64,000 nt of DNA from Rhodospirillales bacterium (GCA_020638155.1 JACKJB010000002.1:124001-188000); one strand, 5' to 3'. Positions 45,420 to 54,445 are shown, counted from the first letter of the stretch. Notes: generated by a model from the letters alone, not told the origin. Program-made: numbers and translations.

Positions 45420-47444
45420 TTACTGTGTTTTCGGCAGGGTGAAAGAGAAGGTGCTGCCCTGGCCGGGGACGGATTCAACCCATATCCGGCCATTATGGCG
45501 CTCCACAATCCGGCGGCACATCGACAGGCCGATCCCGGTGCCGGGATATTCCGCGCTGGTGTGCAGCCGTTTGAACGGGGCGAAAATCTGCTCGCAATAT
45601 TCGCGTTCAATGCCGATCCCGTTATCTTTGACGGTAAAGACCCATGAGGTTTTCTCTTCGCGGGCATTTAGCCTGATATCGGGCTTTTCCCCTTCGCGGT
45701 TATATTTCAGGCCGTTGCTAATCAGGTTCTGGTACAGGCGGACGAGCTGGAGCTTGTTGCCTTTCACAGAGGGCAGGGCGTCGTCAATTTCAATCGTGGC
45801 CTGATGGGTTTCGATGCTGTTGGCCAGCATATCATAGGCGATTCCGGCGACTTCGCGCATTGAGACGGTTTCAAAATCTTTTTCAGCCGTGCCGATCCGC
45901 GAATATTCCAGAAGATCACGGACCAGGCTGCGCATGCGTTTTGCGGCGGTCTGGGCGTGATGAATGAATTTCCTGGCGTCTTCGTCGAGCGTATCGCCGT
46001 AATCCTCTTCCAAAAACTCCGTTGATTTCGTGATAATGCGCAGCGGTTCCTGCAAATCGTGGGCGGCGATATAGGCAAAGCGCTCAAGCTCGGTGTTAGA
46101 GCGCAGCAGCTCCTCCTCGGTTTTGCGGCGTTCCGTGATATCGCGGATAATGCCGCTGAAAAACCGTTTGCCGCCAACATTCATTTCACTGACCGCCAGA
46201 TCCATCGGGAAGGTTGTCCCGTCTTTGCGCAGGCCTTCCACTTCGCGGCCGATGCCGATGATTTTCCGTTCGCCGGTTGTCAGGTAATTGTCGATATACT
46301 GGTCGTGTTCGCGGTGATAGGGAGAGGGCATCAGCATATTGACGTTCTGGCCGATGACTTCGTCGGCCCTGTAACCGAATGTTTTTTCGCAGGCCGGGTT
46401 GAAGCTCTGGACGATACCCTTGTCATTGATCGTGATGAGGGCTTCAACCGTGTTGTCAACAATCGCGCGCAGATATTCTTCGCTGCGCTGGAATTTACGG
46501 TCGGTACTGCGCTGTCCGTAGATCAGGGCGGCGACAATCCATATCGCGCCGATCACCAGCAACCGGTTGGTGGTGGCCGCAGCCGTAATGAGTTCGTCGG
46601 ATTGTACCAGCAGTCCGAGGATCGCGAGTATGGAAGCGACGATAGCAAAGATAAAAGATGTGTAAGGTATCGTAAACCACAGGCTGCAGAAAACCAGCAG
46701 GATATATACGATACTCATGAACAGGTCGGGGTCGGCAGCAAGGTCTGCCTGCAGCGCGATAAAACAGATCAGGGCCGGCAGCCATAAAGGCACCCGGGCG
46801 ATTTTTCCCGCCGCCTGATAATACCATGACAGGGAAAGCAGCCCCAGCCCGATCGCCATATTGGCCACGGCCGTATGAACCGACATGCGGGTGTCGGTTC
46901 CCCAGGCATAGGCCTTTTCGACGGATTGCAGGTATCCGCCGGCTGCGTGAGCGCCGAGGGCAAAGACAATAAAGCCGATCAGGCCGATTATAACGGTGCG
47001 CAGGTCATGCGGCTTTTTCTGGTTCGCGGCGAGCAGGATTTGCGCAGTGCCGATACACATGAAAGCCAGTGCCGTATTGGGGGCGGGCCTTCCCGGATGC
47101 GCCGTATCGGGGTGCATGTAGTCGGTTATAATGGGCTGGTCTATGCCCAAATTCATGCCGGTTATATATTCGATCATGATTGCCCCGGCATATATCAGGA
47201 CAAAAGCACCGATGACCCATGTCCTGTGGTATTGTTTGTGGGCGGCGCAAAGCAGGCCTGCGCCGCTCGCCGTAAAAAGCAATGCAGTCGTATACTGCAT
47301 GAAAAAAATCCATTCATGCTGGGTGGTCAGAACGGGATTTTTCGTATGCCAGATCGTCATGACGATGACGCCGATGAACGTGGCTGTGACCGACGCTGCA
47401 AGGGATACGGCATATAACGCCTTTTTCTGCCTGTCTGGTTCCAA
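45420..47444 (-). CDS. PAS-domain sensor histidine kinase
   Basis: The N-terminal ~300 residues contain about eight membrane helices. Then come a PAS domain (IVDNTVEALITINDKGIVQS onward), a HisKA domain with the phospho-acceptor His in ERFAYIAAHDLQEPLRIITK, and an ATPase domain with NLISNGLKYN, DNGIGI and PGTGIGLSMCRRIV. The frame reaches 47540, but AACCGGAGGT at 47451-47460 lies seven bases from a TTG at 47444, which I take as the start (674 aa). The divergent response regulator is its probable partner. Confidence 0.92.
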   Translation of the reverse strand: MEPDRQKKALYAVSLAASVTATFIGVIVMTIWHTKNPVLTTQHEWIFFMQYTTALLFTASGAGLLCAAHKQYHRTWVIGAFVLIYAGAIMIEYITGMNLGIDQPIITDYMHPDTAHPGRPAPNTALAFMCIGTAQILLAANQKKPHDLRTVIIGLIGFIVFALGAHAAGGYLQSVEKAYAWGTDTRMSVHTAVANMAIGLGLLSLSWYYQAAGKIARVPLWLPALICFIALQADLAADPDLFMSIVYILLVFCSLWFTIPYTSFIFAIVASILAILGLLVQSDELITAAATTNRLLVIGAIWIVAALIYGQRSTDRKFQRSEEYLRAIVDNTVEALITINDKGIVQSFNPACEKTFGYRADEVIGQNVNMLMPSPYHREHDQYIDNYLTTGERKIIGIGREVEGLRKDGTTFPMDLAVSEMNVGGKRFFSGIIRDITERRKTEEELLRSNTELERFAYIAAHDLQEPLRIITKSTEFLEEDYGDTLDEDARKFIHHAQTAAKRMRSLVRDLLEYSRIGTAEKDFETVSMREVAGIAYDMLANSIETHQATIEIDDALPSVKGNKLQLVRLYQNLISNGLKYNREGEKPDIRLNAREEKTSWVFTVKDNGIGIEREYCEQIFAPFKRLHTSAEYPGTGIGLSMCRRIVERHNGRIWVESVPGQGSTFSFTLPKTQ

Positions 47445-47587
47445 ACCAAAACCTCCGGTTGTTGTCCGAAAAAAGAGTACGCGGTCTATTGAAGTCAAAC
47501 AAGGTTTTCCTTTATCATGGCGGGAGTTTGGGTAATGCAAGGGTATGCGCCGTTTCCGGCAGGACCCGCAGCATAAGGAAAGAAATC

Positions 47588-47998
47588 ATGACAAACCCCG
47601 TACCGATCCTGTTGGTCGAGGATAATGAAATCGATGTGGAAATCGTGGAGCGGACTTTTCGTAAGGCCTCGATTGCCAACCCGATTTTCAAAGCCAAGGA
47701 TGGCGTTGAAGCCTATGACATCCTGCGCGGCAAGAGCTCTGTAGAGATGGCGTTGCCCTGCGTCATGCTGGTCGATATTAATATGCCGCGCATGGACGGA
47801 TTCGACCTGCTTGAAAAAATCCGTGAGGATAAAGAGCTTTGTAAAAATGTCGCTTTTATGCTGACGACTTCAAACCGTCAGGAAGATATCACCCGCGCTT
47901 ATGATCTGAATGTCGCCGGATATCTGATGAAAGATGACATCAACCGGATCGGCGAGTTTCTTGGCGATTATCTTGAGGTCAACCATTTCCCCGGCTGA
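47588..47998 (+). CDS. Rcp1-like single-domain response regulator
   Basis: A 136-residue receiver domain with no output domain. It shows LLVEDNEIDVEIVERTF with the acidic pocket, the phosphorylated Asp in MLVDINMPRMDGFDLL, the Thr in MLTTSNRQED, and the Lys in YLMKDDI. The insertions fit the Rcp1 family, which partners with phytochrome-type kinases. The frame opens earlier, but AAGGAAAG just before the ATG at 47588 gives the start. It is divergent from the PAS kinase. Confidence 0.93.
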   Translation: MTNPVPILLVEDNEIDVEIVERTFRKASIANPIFKAKDGVEAYDILRGKSSVEMALPCVMLVDINMPRMDGFDLLEKIREDKELCKNVAFMLTTSNRQEDITRAYDLNVAGYLMKDDINRIGEFLGDYLEVNHFPG

Positions 47999-48011
47999 TT
48001 AGGGTCAGGAC

Positions 48012-49388
48012 CTAGATTGCCGCAGCATGTTTTTTTGCTGTGCCTGCTTCCCGGAGATTGGCGTCGAATGCCGCGCAGATCATGCGTACGGCGTGGCGCG
48101 ATTCCATCGGTATGCTGACGGTGCGTGCCTTGAAATCGACGGTGGCAATATTGTCTGCGGCAAAAGGCTCTAACGCCGTCAGATCTGAATCCAGATAATC
48201 CGCGGTAAAACCGTGTGTGATACAGGTTTGCCCAAGATCGACGGCCAGATCACACATAATGCGTTCTATGACGGCAGCGCGCAGCCGGTCTTCGGCGCTG
48301 ACCGCTTTCATTTTTGTGACCGGCAGGCGGCTGTCCAGAATGGCGTCCTGATAGATCGGCATGTCGGGACTGTTTTGGACGAAACCCTGCGGCAGTTTGC
48401 CGATCGAGGAGATACCAAGCCCCAGCAGCGCATCGCAACGATCGGTGGTATAGCCCTGGAAATTACGGTGCAGCGTCCCGTTCTGGCGGGCCAGGGCCAT
48501 CGTGTCGCCGGGCTTGACGAAATGATCGATGCCAACCGGCAGATAGCCGTGAACCTGTTCCAGTTCCCGCGCGGCAATTTCAAACATATCGTAACGTACC
48601 ATGCTGCCGGGCAGGGCCTCTTCATCGATCAGGCGCATATGTTTTTTCATCCACGGTACGTGGGCATAGCCAAATAAAGCGATCCGGTCCGGCTGCAGCA
48701 GGGCGGCGTAATCGGCGCTGCGGCGCATGCTGTCCAGGGTCTGGTGCGGCAGGCCGTACATGAGATCGAGATTGATCTGATTGATTCCGTAATCCCGTAG
48801 CATTTTGACGGCATCATAAGACAGGTGAAACGGCTGGGCCCGGTTGACCGCGCACATGACTTTTTGATCGAAATCCTGAACGCCGAGACTGGCACGGTTT
48901 ACTCCCGATCTGGCGTAGGCGGCTACCCGGCCTTCGGTCAGTTGCCGCGGATCGATTTCAATGGCGATTTCGGCTTGCTCGTCAAAAGTGAACAGGGTCC
49001 GGAAGGTCTGGATCAGGCGGGAAAAATCATCCGCCCGGATCATGGTCGGCGATCCGCCGCCGAAATGGATATGGGCGAGTTTCTGGCTTTTATTTATATG
49101 CCGCGCCAGGATCGCCGCTTCGCGCATCAGCAGGTGGATATAGTCTTCAACCGGGGCGTAACGGCGGGTTACCTTTGTATGGCAGCCGCAGTAATGGCAC
49201 ATCCGGGGGCAAAAAGGTACGTGGATATAAAGGGACAGCGCTGAGTCCTGATCCAGCGCAGCGAGCCAGTCTTCATATTGTTCCTGCCCGGAAACAGGCT
49301 CAAAATGAGGTGCTGTCGGGTAGCTGGTGTAGCGTGGAACCCGCAAGCCGTCATATTTCAGAATCTGTGCTTTAACCCCGGTTGTCAT
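48012..49388 (-). CDS. hemN: Oxygen-independent coproporphyrinogen III dehydrogenase
   Basis: HemN is a radical-SAM enzyme that oxidatively decarboxylates coproporphyrinogen III to protoporphyrinogen IX without oxygen, in haem synthesis. The 458-residue protein has the N-terminal YTSYPTAPHF motif and the cluster-binding CPRMCHYCGC segment, with the extra Cys typical of true HemN. The family C-terminal domain is present. The frame extends upstream to 49436, but the ATG at 49388 fits the family N-terminus and leaves the FNR-like box outside the coding region. Confidence 0.95.
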   Translation of the reverse strand: MTTGVKAQILKYDGLRVPRYTSYPTAPHFEPVSGQEQYEDWLAALDQDSALSLYIHVPFCPRMCHYCGCHTKVTRRYAPVEDYIHLLMREAAILARHINKSQKLAHIHFGGGSPTMIRADDFSRLIQTFRTLFTFDEQAEIAIEIDPRQLTEGRVAAYARSGVNRASLGVQDFDQKVMCAVNRAQPFHLSYDAVKMLRDYGINQINLDLMYGLPHQTLDSMRRSADYAALLQPDRIALFGYAHVPWMKKHMRLIDEEALPGSMVRYDMFEIAARELEQVHGYLPVGIDHFVKPGDTMALARQNGTLHRNFQGYTTDRCDALLGLGISSIGKLPQGFVQNSPDMPIYQDAILDSRLPVTKMKAVSAEDRLRAAVIERIMCDLAVDLGQTCITHGFTADYLDSDLTALEPFAADNIATVDFKARTVSIPMESRHAVRMICAAFDANLREAGTAKKHAAAI

Positions 49389-49422
49389 GCCGTACCCTAA
49401 GACATGGCGGGGTCCTCTGGCC

Positions 49423-49436
49423 TTGATCTGGGTCAA
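49423..49436 (-). promoter_or_regulatory. FNR/FixK-type box upstream of hemN
   Basis: TTGATCTGGGTCAA matches the FNR/Anr/FixK consensus TTGAT-N4-ATCAA with one mismatch. It lies 34 bases before the hemN start codon and 86 bases before the response regulator gene at 49523 on the other strand. Control of hemN by oxygen-sensing CRP/FNR proteins is well known in proteobacteria. Confidence 0.75.
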
Positions 49437-49522
49437 AAAAGTGAAAAGAATTTTACACGTTGGCTGTGAACGATTACCATGGCAAAGTTATAGTCCTGCG
49501 TATCCTCATATAGTTAGTCGCA

Positions 49523-50095
49523 ATGAAAAAGCCTGATAAAAGCCTGCAAAAAGACCCGTATGATCTGAGTTACTTTAAGATCATGATTGTCGATGATTCC
49601 CAGTTTATCGCGAACCTGATGGCGTCAGCCTTACGGGCGATGGGGGTGGGCAAGGTTCTTGTCGCGCGTGATCTTGCCGAGGCCAAGCGGATGTTGCTGA
49701 CCTATAATGCGGTAGCATCTTCCCAGAATATTGATGTGGCGATTGTTGACTGGTTGATGCCCGAAGGGGATGGATCCGAACTGATTTTATGGGCGCGCCA
49801 GCATAAGAGCGATTCCATCAAGTTTATGCCCACAATCGTATGCAGCGCTTATACCAGTACGGATGTTGTGGAAAAAGCGCGGGATTGCGGGTCTACTGAA
49901 GCGATGGTGAAACCGGTTTCCGCGCAAAAGCTGGCGAACAGGATTTTGTACGTGATCGATCATCCGCGGCCTTTTATTGAGGCTCCGTCATTTTTCGGAC
50001 CCGAACGGCGGCGCAAGGTCGAGCGTTTCGTCGGCGAAGAGCGCAGGCAGACCAAAAAATCAGATGTTGAGGAAGATCATGAGCAACTCGAATAA
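49523..50095 (+). CDS. CheY-like response regulator with C-terminal basic tail
   Basis: Residues about 15-150 form a receiver domain: KIMIVDDSQFIANLMASALR, the phospho-Asp in DVAIVDWLMPEGDGSELI, and the Lys in AMVKPVSAQKLANRI. A ~40-residue C-terminal tail rich in Arg, Lys and Glu (FFGPERRRKVERFVGEERRQ) has the PERRR pattern seen in alphaproteobacterial chemotaxis-linked receivers. No DNA-binding domain is present. The next gene starts within its last 17 bases. Confidence 0.9.
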   Translation: MKKPDKSLQKDPYDLSYFKIMIVDDSQFIANLMASALRAMGVGKVLVARDLAEAKRMLLTYNAVASSQNIDVAIVDWLMPEGDGSELILWARQHKSDSIKFMPTIVCSAYTSTDVVEKARDCGSTEAMVKPVSAQKLANRILYVIDHPRPFIEAPSFFGPERRRKVERFVGEERRQTKKSDVEEDHEQLE

Positions 50096-50591
50096 ACTTG
50101 ATAAAATCAAAATCTGGCACCGGCTTAACCGGCTCAAACTCAAAGCAGGCGCATCCCTGGATGACGATGCTCCCGGCTATATCAATCCGCAGGCTGTGCG
50201 CAAGGCTCAGGCTGAAATTGACGATCAGGAAGAAAATTATTACCGCGAGATTGAAGCGATCCTGGTGCGGCTCGATAGTACCTGGGATGATATTCAGGGC
50301 GAACAGGATGAGAAGAAGCGCAAGATAATGATCCGCGAGCTGCTGAACTATGCCAATAATATAAAAGATATCGCGCTGACTTATAAGTACGAACTGATGG
50401 GGTATTTCGGGGATTCCCTGTGCAGGTTCTGTGAAAAAATAGATCCGACGCGGGAGGCGCACCGGGCCATTATCCAGGCGCATCTGGATGTGATTGGTGT
50501 AACTTTCCAAACCCATATCAAGGATAATATCGGCCAGCAGGCGGAAGAGCTGAAAGGACTGCTTCGCAAAGCGATCGAGCAGCACAGCTAA
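50079..50591 (+). CDS. Hypothetical protein coupled to the response regulator (170 aa)
   Basis: A charged, largely helical soluble protein, probably partly coiled-coil (residues about 40-100). Two Cys/His-containing turns (DSLCRFCEKID) could bind a metal, but this is weak. GAGGAAG at 50069-50075 precedes the ATG at 50079, which overlaps the response regulator by 17 bases. Coupling suggests a signalling partner, such as an anchor or output protein. An in-frame open region upstream is a shadow of the response regulator. Confidence 0.65.
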   Translation: MSNSNKLDKIKIWHRLNRLKLKAGASLDDDAPGYINPQAVRKAQAEIDDQEENYYREIEAILVRLDSTWDDIQGEQDEKKRKIMIRELLNYANNIKDIALTYKYELMGYFGDSLCRFCEKIDPTREAHRAIIQAHLDVIGVTFQTHIKDNIGQQAEELKGLLRKAIEQHS

Positions 50592-50700
50592 TTAGAGTCT
50601 GCGGTAAGTTTCATATATTTTACTTGTTTTCTGGGCCGGAGATCGATTATCTTCGGTCGAAATAATAATGAATAAATAAATAAAAAACAGGAAGGATATC

Positions 50701-50934
50701 ATGACACTTTCACAGACCCTTAAGCGGGCGGCTGAGGCCGTGCCGTACGAACAACACGAAGCGCAATGGCTGACTAACATTGATGCCGCCAAAATCCGGC
50801 AGGCGCAGGGCGGATACGTTGTCATTGAAAGCGCCGGTAGCCCTGAAGGTACGCGGCTTGTCGAAGGTGTTATCGGGGCTCCGAACCCGAACACATCGGG
50901 CAATATCGGAATTTTCGAACTGGATCCCCGGTAG
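50701..50934 (+). CDS. Hypothetical protein (77 aa)
   Basis: A small soluble protein with a helical first half and a beta second half (GYVVIESAGSPEGTRLVEGV). CAGGAAGG precedes the ATG by seven bases, which supports expression. No family was recognised. It is followed by an AT-rich gap of 216 bases in which I see no gene. Confidence 0.5.
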   Translation: MTLSQTLKRAAEAVPYEQHEAQWLTNIDAAKIRQAQGGYVVIESAGSPEGTRLVEGVIGAPNPNTSGNIGIFELDPR

Positions 50935-51150
50935 AGAACGAAGCTGCGTTTTGGGATGATGAAAAAGGATGCCGCATAGTTGACTAGAATAAAAAGCGAA
51001 TACTATATAAATTATTGTTTTAATTAATAAATGAACGCATAGATATTTTGTGGACTAAATTTTTCTATTCGAATTCACAGCCTACGGCACGCAGCACTAT
51101 AACCGCATCGTAATGGCATACAAACAGCCTTTTTTACAGGCAACGTCTAA

Positions 51151-51435
51151 CTACGTTAAAAACGCAAGCCGCTCATCCGCCTTGGACGGAGTAATTTCGA
51201 GGATTTCCGCGCTCACAACAGTCTCTGCGACAAACGGGTCGGCGCTTACCCGGTCCTCAAGATCAGCTCTGGTGATATTGTGTGCGACAATTCCGCCGCC
51301 ACGATGAGGTTGAAGACTCCCGGCCAATACGAAAACGCCGTCATCGAAACCCTGCCTCAACCATGCTGTATGACCTTCCATAAACTGACCGGCCTTGTCT
51401 TTATTGTCTGAAAATTTAAGCAATACGATAAACAT
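51151..51435 (-). CDS. YciI-family protein
   Basis: A 94-residue ferredoxin-like dimeric protein. MFIVLLKFSDNKDKAGQFMEGHTAWLR and the following VFVLAGSLQPHRGGGIVAHN fit the family, which includes the conserved His of YciI (His22 here) and the Asp in DPFVAETVV. YciI relatives act as small hydrolases or dehydrochlorinase-like enzymes, but the substrate is unknown here. It is the last gene of the TetR-cyclase operon (11 bases after the cyclase). Confidence 0.82.
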   Translation of the reverse strand: MFIVLLKFSDNKDKAGQFMEGHTAWLRQGFDDGVFVLAGSLQPHRGGGIVAHNITRADLEDRVSADPFVAETVVSAEILEITPSKADERLAFLT

Positions 51436-51446
51436 CGGGTTGTCTC

Positions 51447-52436
51447 CTATTGATTGCTGCTTTGCTGAATGGGGATAGCCAGCGGCCGAATTGGCGAAGC
51501 CGTAGCGCCGCGCATTTTCAACGGCGAAGCGATAAACATAAAATCATAAACCTGATCTTTCGCCAGATCCTCAAGCCACAAGACCTCAATTAACGAAACC
51601 CCTTTTTCTGCAAGAAGGTAAGAATGCACAGGCGCAAAATTTTTCGGATCCTTAGACGGAAAAGCTTCAACACCGAAATTATCCGCGCCAATCACCATGA
51701 CTTTTTGCTCTTCAGCCAGCCACTGCGCGGCCTCCAGACTAAGTCCGGCTTGCGTAAAAAGGCTATATTTCTGTGCGTCAGGCCAAAGGGTCATAAGGCC
51801 GGTGCGAATGAGTACCACATCACCGGCAGTAATGATCGTCCCCTGTTTTTGCAACGCCTCTTGTAAATCTGAAGCCGTAATAGAATAAGAGTCCGGCAAC
51901 CGCTCGACGTTTTTGGCTCTTGCTACATCAATAAGCACACCTCTGGCAATGATCGGAGGCTGTTTATCAACGCCAGTTTTTTTCCACCCGCGTGTGTCCA
52001 AAGCATCGTTTGCATGAACCTTGTTCCAAATTTCTCCATGCAATCCAAAATGATTAAGGGCATCAATGTGCGTTCCAGTATGCGTGTACATGGAAACGGC
52101 TTCGCCTGAATGAGAAACAAGATTACCGTCTTCTCCGCGCTCGGGTGTATGCGTCATCCACATTTCATAACCCTGGTCTCCAAAAGCATCGCAACAGGTT
52201 GGCATTCCGATAAACATATCGACGCTCAAATCATAAACCCGGCCACTGGCAATCTGCTTGAGAATATCCAGTCTGGACGCATCGTCCATCATATTGAGCG
52301 TTCCGATTTCATCGTCCGGCCCCCACGGGCTTTGGGCTGCTTCATTCTTGGCAATTTGCGCGTATGCGCCGGCTCCCGCCGTTATCAGTATGGCGAACAA
52401 ATATGTTCCGAGCATTTTTATTAGAAACCGTTTCAT
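51447..52436 (-). CDS. Secreted cyclase-family (PF04199-type) metallohydrolase
   Basis: A signal peptide (residues about 8-26, ending AGAYA) directs the 329-residue protein to the periplasm. The metal-binding signature HTGTHIDALNHFG at about residues 117-129 is that of the cyclase/kynurenine formamidase family, which cleaves amides or lactones. The protein is longer than true KynB (~210 aa) and secreted, so kynurenine formamidase activity is doubtful. It follows the TetR gene by five bases. Confidence 0.86.
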   Translation of the reverse strand: MKRFLIKMLGTYLFAILITAGAGAYAQIAKNEAAQSPWGPDDEIGTLNMMDDASRLDILKQIASGRVYDLSVDMFIGMPTCCDAFGDQGYEMWMTHTPERGEDGNLVSHSGEAVSMYTHTGTHIDALNHFGLHGEIWNKVHANDALDTRGWKKTGVDKQPPIIARGVLIDVARAKNVERLPDSYSITASDLQEALQKQGTIITAGDVVLIRTGLMTLWPDAQKYSLFTQAGLSLEAAQWLAEEQKVMVIGADNFGVEAFPSKDPKNFAPVHSYLLAEKGVSLIEVLWLEDLAKDQVYDFMFIASPLKMRGATASPIRPLAIPIQQSSNQ

Positions 52437-52441
52437 AACCG

Positions 52442-53017
52442 TTATTCCTTATCGCTTGTTAATGACTCAACCCAGCAGCACATCCGCTCGACCTCTTTCC
52501 TGACAAATTGCTCATCCTGGAAAGTGCTGGCCATCGTTGCAACGCCCTGGCTCCATGCCAGAACACGCAGCGCCAGCGTATCGGCTTCTTTCTTATGACC
52601 TGTCCGGGTGAATTGATCGCGCAGCCAGACACGAAAGACTGTAAAAACAGCGCTCGCCTCTTCCTGTGAAGCGTGGTTCAGCTTGGCAAGTTCGGTGCAT
52701 AAAGTTCCGACCGGACAGCCAAACTGCTTAATATTGTTCCAGTTTGTCAGCAGGATACGAATATAGCTTTTGATACGCTCTGCCGGTGTATCCGCTTCGG
52801 CTTCCCATTTGTTCAGCATACCTTTCGTATTGGAGAGCCTTAAATCGATGACCGCTTCCAAAATGTCATCCTTGGATTTGAAGTGGTAATAAAAATTGCC
52901 GCGCGAAATTTTGACCGTATCGGCAATATCCGCAAATGAAGTGTGTTCATAGCCCCGCTGATAGAACAGCCGGTCGGCGGCTTCAACAATCTGGTGGCGT
53001 GTTGTGTTGTTGCTCAT
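52442..53017 (-). CDS. TetR-family transcriptional regulator
   Basis: The N-terminal HTH shows IVEAADRLFYQRGYEHTSFADIADTVKISRGNFYYHFKSK, canonical TetR residues 9-48. The ligand-binding C-domain has CPVGTLCTELAKLNHA, the TetR_C pattern of the AcuR/YxaF-like branch. The 191-residue protein leads an operon with the cyclase and YciI genes and probably represses them by binding the twin palindromes just upstream. Confidence 0.93.
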   Translation of the reverse strand: MSNNTTRHQIVEAADRLFYQRGYEHTSFADIADTVKISRGNFYYHFKSKDDILEAVIDLRLSNTKGMLNKWEAEADTPAERIKSYIRILLTNWNNIKQFGCPVGTLCTELAKLNHASQEEASAVFTVFRVWLRDQFTRTGHKKEADTLALRVLAWSQGVATMASTFQDEQFVRKEVERMCCWVESLTSDKE

Positions 53018-53037
53018 TTGCTATATAATTTTCTCAA

Positions 53038-53075
53038 TTAGGACATTTGACCTATAATTAGGACGTCAGACCTAA
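53038..53075. promoter_or_regulatory. Twin palindromic operator of the TetR operon
   Basis: Two copies of TTAGG-N8-CCTA(A/T) lie side by side: 53038-53055 and 53058-53075. The second is perfect in its five-base arms. Their centres are 20 bases apart, close to two helical turns, as expected for two TetR dimers on one face. The first begins 21 bases upstream of the TetR start codon. Confidence 0.75.
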
Positions 53076-53329
53076 TTTGTCAAGCAATATCAAATCCTCT
53101 AATTTTTTCACGAAGGTGAGGCGTCGCGATTTTGCTGTTATCAGTCACTTAAGCGCCATGTTGCTACTTTTGCTCCAAGGCCTCGTTCTTCCGCAATGTG
53201 TTGAAAACAACGTGTGAAGAGGTCGATGTTATAAAAAAATTTTGTTTTTTCAAAATAGTCGATTTTGAACTTGAAAGGTTTGATAGCTAAGTTTTTGAAA
53301 ATAAGTGATAAATTTTTTATATAATAAAA

Positions 53330-53374
53330 TGGTGCCGCAGAAGAGATTTGAACTCCCGACCCACGCATTACGAA
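53330..53374 (-). tRNA. 3' fragment of tRNA-Thr(CGT), attachment site remnant
   Basis: Read on the minus strand this gives the anticodon loop TTCGTAA, a variable region, a T-arm with GGGAGTTCAAATCTC, a 3' acceptor strand TGCGGCA and an encoded CCA (53332-53330). Upstream of the anticodon loop, where the 5' stem should read CGCA, the match stops and no D-arm or 5' acceptor is present. A 45-base tRNA 3' end next to a mobile region with a tyrosine integrase is the classic product of island integration into a tRNA gene. Confidence 0.85.
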
Positions 53375-53674
53375 CTCTAGGAATATATTCCTGTATATCT
53401 CTGTAGAGAGTTGTAAATTGTTGGGCATGGCATTGATCTGTAAGGGTATTCCAGCCATTTGGTCTTGTAAATCTTTGTAGGCTATTTCTCAGATTTTCGA
53501 GCCTCTTGGTTACTATTTGGTGACTAAAATCTAACGACCGGCTGCCCTCGGGAAATTAGTAACCGAATTCTTCTCAAGGCTTTGCAATGAAAGGGTAATG
53601 CTCAAATTATCTTTTCTAAATTCAAGTATCTGGAGCCAGAAGCACTGATGGCTGGCTCTGGGCCCCTGACTCCC

Positions 53675-54445
53675 TTATGTGCGTATAAACACTTTCACGC
53701 GATCATCTAGAGCAGCAAAATTAGCAGCTGGAAAAAACAATCTTTTCTCAGGAAATTCACAAACAGCCATAACGCCCATTCTCTTTACAGCAAAACGCCA
53801 TGCCTGGCGATCATTGCCAGGCTCTGTTCCAGTAAACGTCTCATGAGAAATAAGAGTGACATTTTTTCCACCAGCAGGGCATCTTACAGATTGATTGCGA
53901 ATGGCTTCTATTCGAGCTTGTCGCGCTGTATCAGCTAGTTTTTGACAAGCCTCATAGTCATTCGGATGAGTCCAATGCTTTTCGTCCTTGTTTAGAGGCT
54001 GCTCTGTCAAATCGATTGAATGAGGTGCGTTATATTTGACTGTAAAAGCTGTGTAAGCGCCCGGATTTTCTGGAAGGGGAGTGTCTGGTGACTCACTGAA
54101 AAATAAAACTCTGTAGAATGCCATTTCAGCTATAGCTGTTTCGACATTCTCTGATCCATAGAATGCTCCTTCTCTCTGATTGGCGCGTCTAAAACGGGAA
54201 CCGTTCGGATAAGGCGCGTATCTGAAAGGAGTTTTTAACAGGTAATGAAGGTGCTGGCAGCCTGCAGGAAAATTAGGCTTAGTGTCCTCAATAGCTTTCT
54301 CAAGAATGTCATGCTCTTCGTCGTTATCGACCAATTTCATAGTCGAAGACTCGCTTTGGCTTTCGACCAAGCGCCAGCATTCACCTTTCAGGTGGACTAT
54401 ATTAGATTGGAGCTCTTCGACTGTCCAAGTAGGCAACGACATCAA
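53675..54445 (-). CDS. RES-domain toxin of a type II toxin-antitoxin system
   Basis: RES toxins deplete NAD+ (or ADP-ribosylate a target) and stop growth. The 256-residue protein shows ECWRLVES near the N-terminus and RFRRANQREGAFYGSENVETAIAEMAFYR (about residues 88-116). It carries the conserved Arg and Glu of the fold, with the downstream AYTAFTVKYNAPHSIDLTEQ strands. It follows, and overlaps by 44 bases, the Xre antitoxin gene, in the antitoxin-first order usual for RES-Xre pairs. Confidence 0.85.
   Translation of the reverse strand: MMSLPTWTVEELQSNIVHLKGECWRLVESQSESSTMKLVDNDEEHDILEKAIEDTKPNFPAGCQHLHYLLKTPFRYAPYPNGSRFRRANQREGAFYGSENVETAIAEMAFYRVLFFSESPDTPLPENPGAYTAFTVKYNAPHSIDLTEQPLNKDEKHWTHPNDYEACQKLADTARQARIEAIRNQSVRCPAGGKNVTLISHETFTGTEPGNDRQAWRFAVKRMGVMAVCEFPEKRLFFPAANFAALDDRVKVFIRT

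Larger units (their letters stand above)
53018..53674. other. Gene-free boundary region between core chromosome and island
   Basis: This 657-base gap holds the TetR operators (53038-53075) and the tRNA-Thr fragment (53330-53374). The rest is AT-rich. An inverted repeat GAGCCAG/CTGGCTC at 53633-53639 and 53652-53658 could be a weak terminator after the RES toxin gene. I see no real gene. The open frame at 53141-53458 is an artefact of reading through the tRNA remnant. Confidence 0.7.

Noticed and set aside
51447..52436. Kynurenine formamidase (KynB) to complete the kynureninase pathway
   Set aside because: The protein is about 120 residues longer than KynB, has a signal peptide, and lies 25 kb from kynU under a separate TetR control.
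53038..53330. Island extending to the left of the tRNA fragment
   Set aside because: The tRNA 3' end faces left, so by the geometry of tRNA integration the left side is the original chromosome; the TetR operon also has core-like composition.
53141..53458. Open frame of 105 codons containing a GVQISSAAPF-like peptide
   Set aside because: That peptide is the typical false translation of a tRNA 3' end, and the frame reads straight through the tRNA-Thr remnant.
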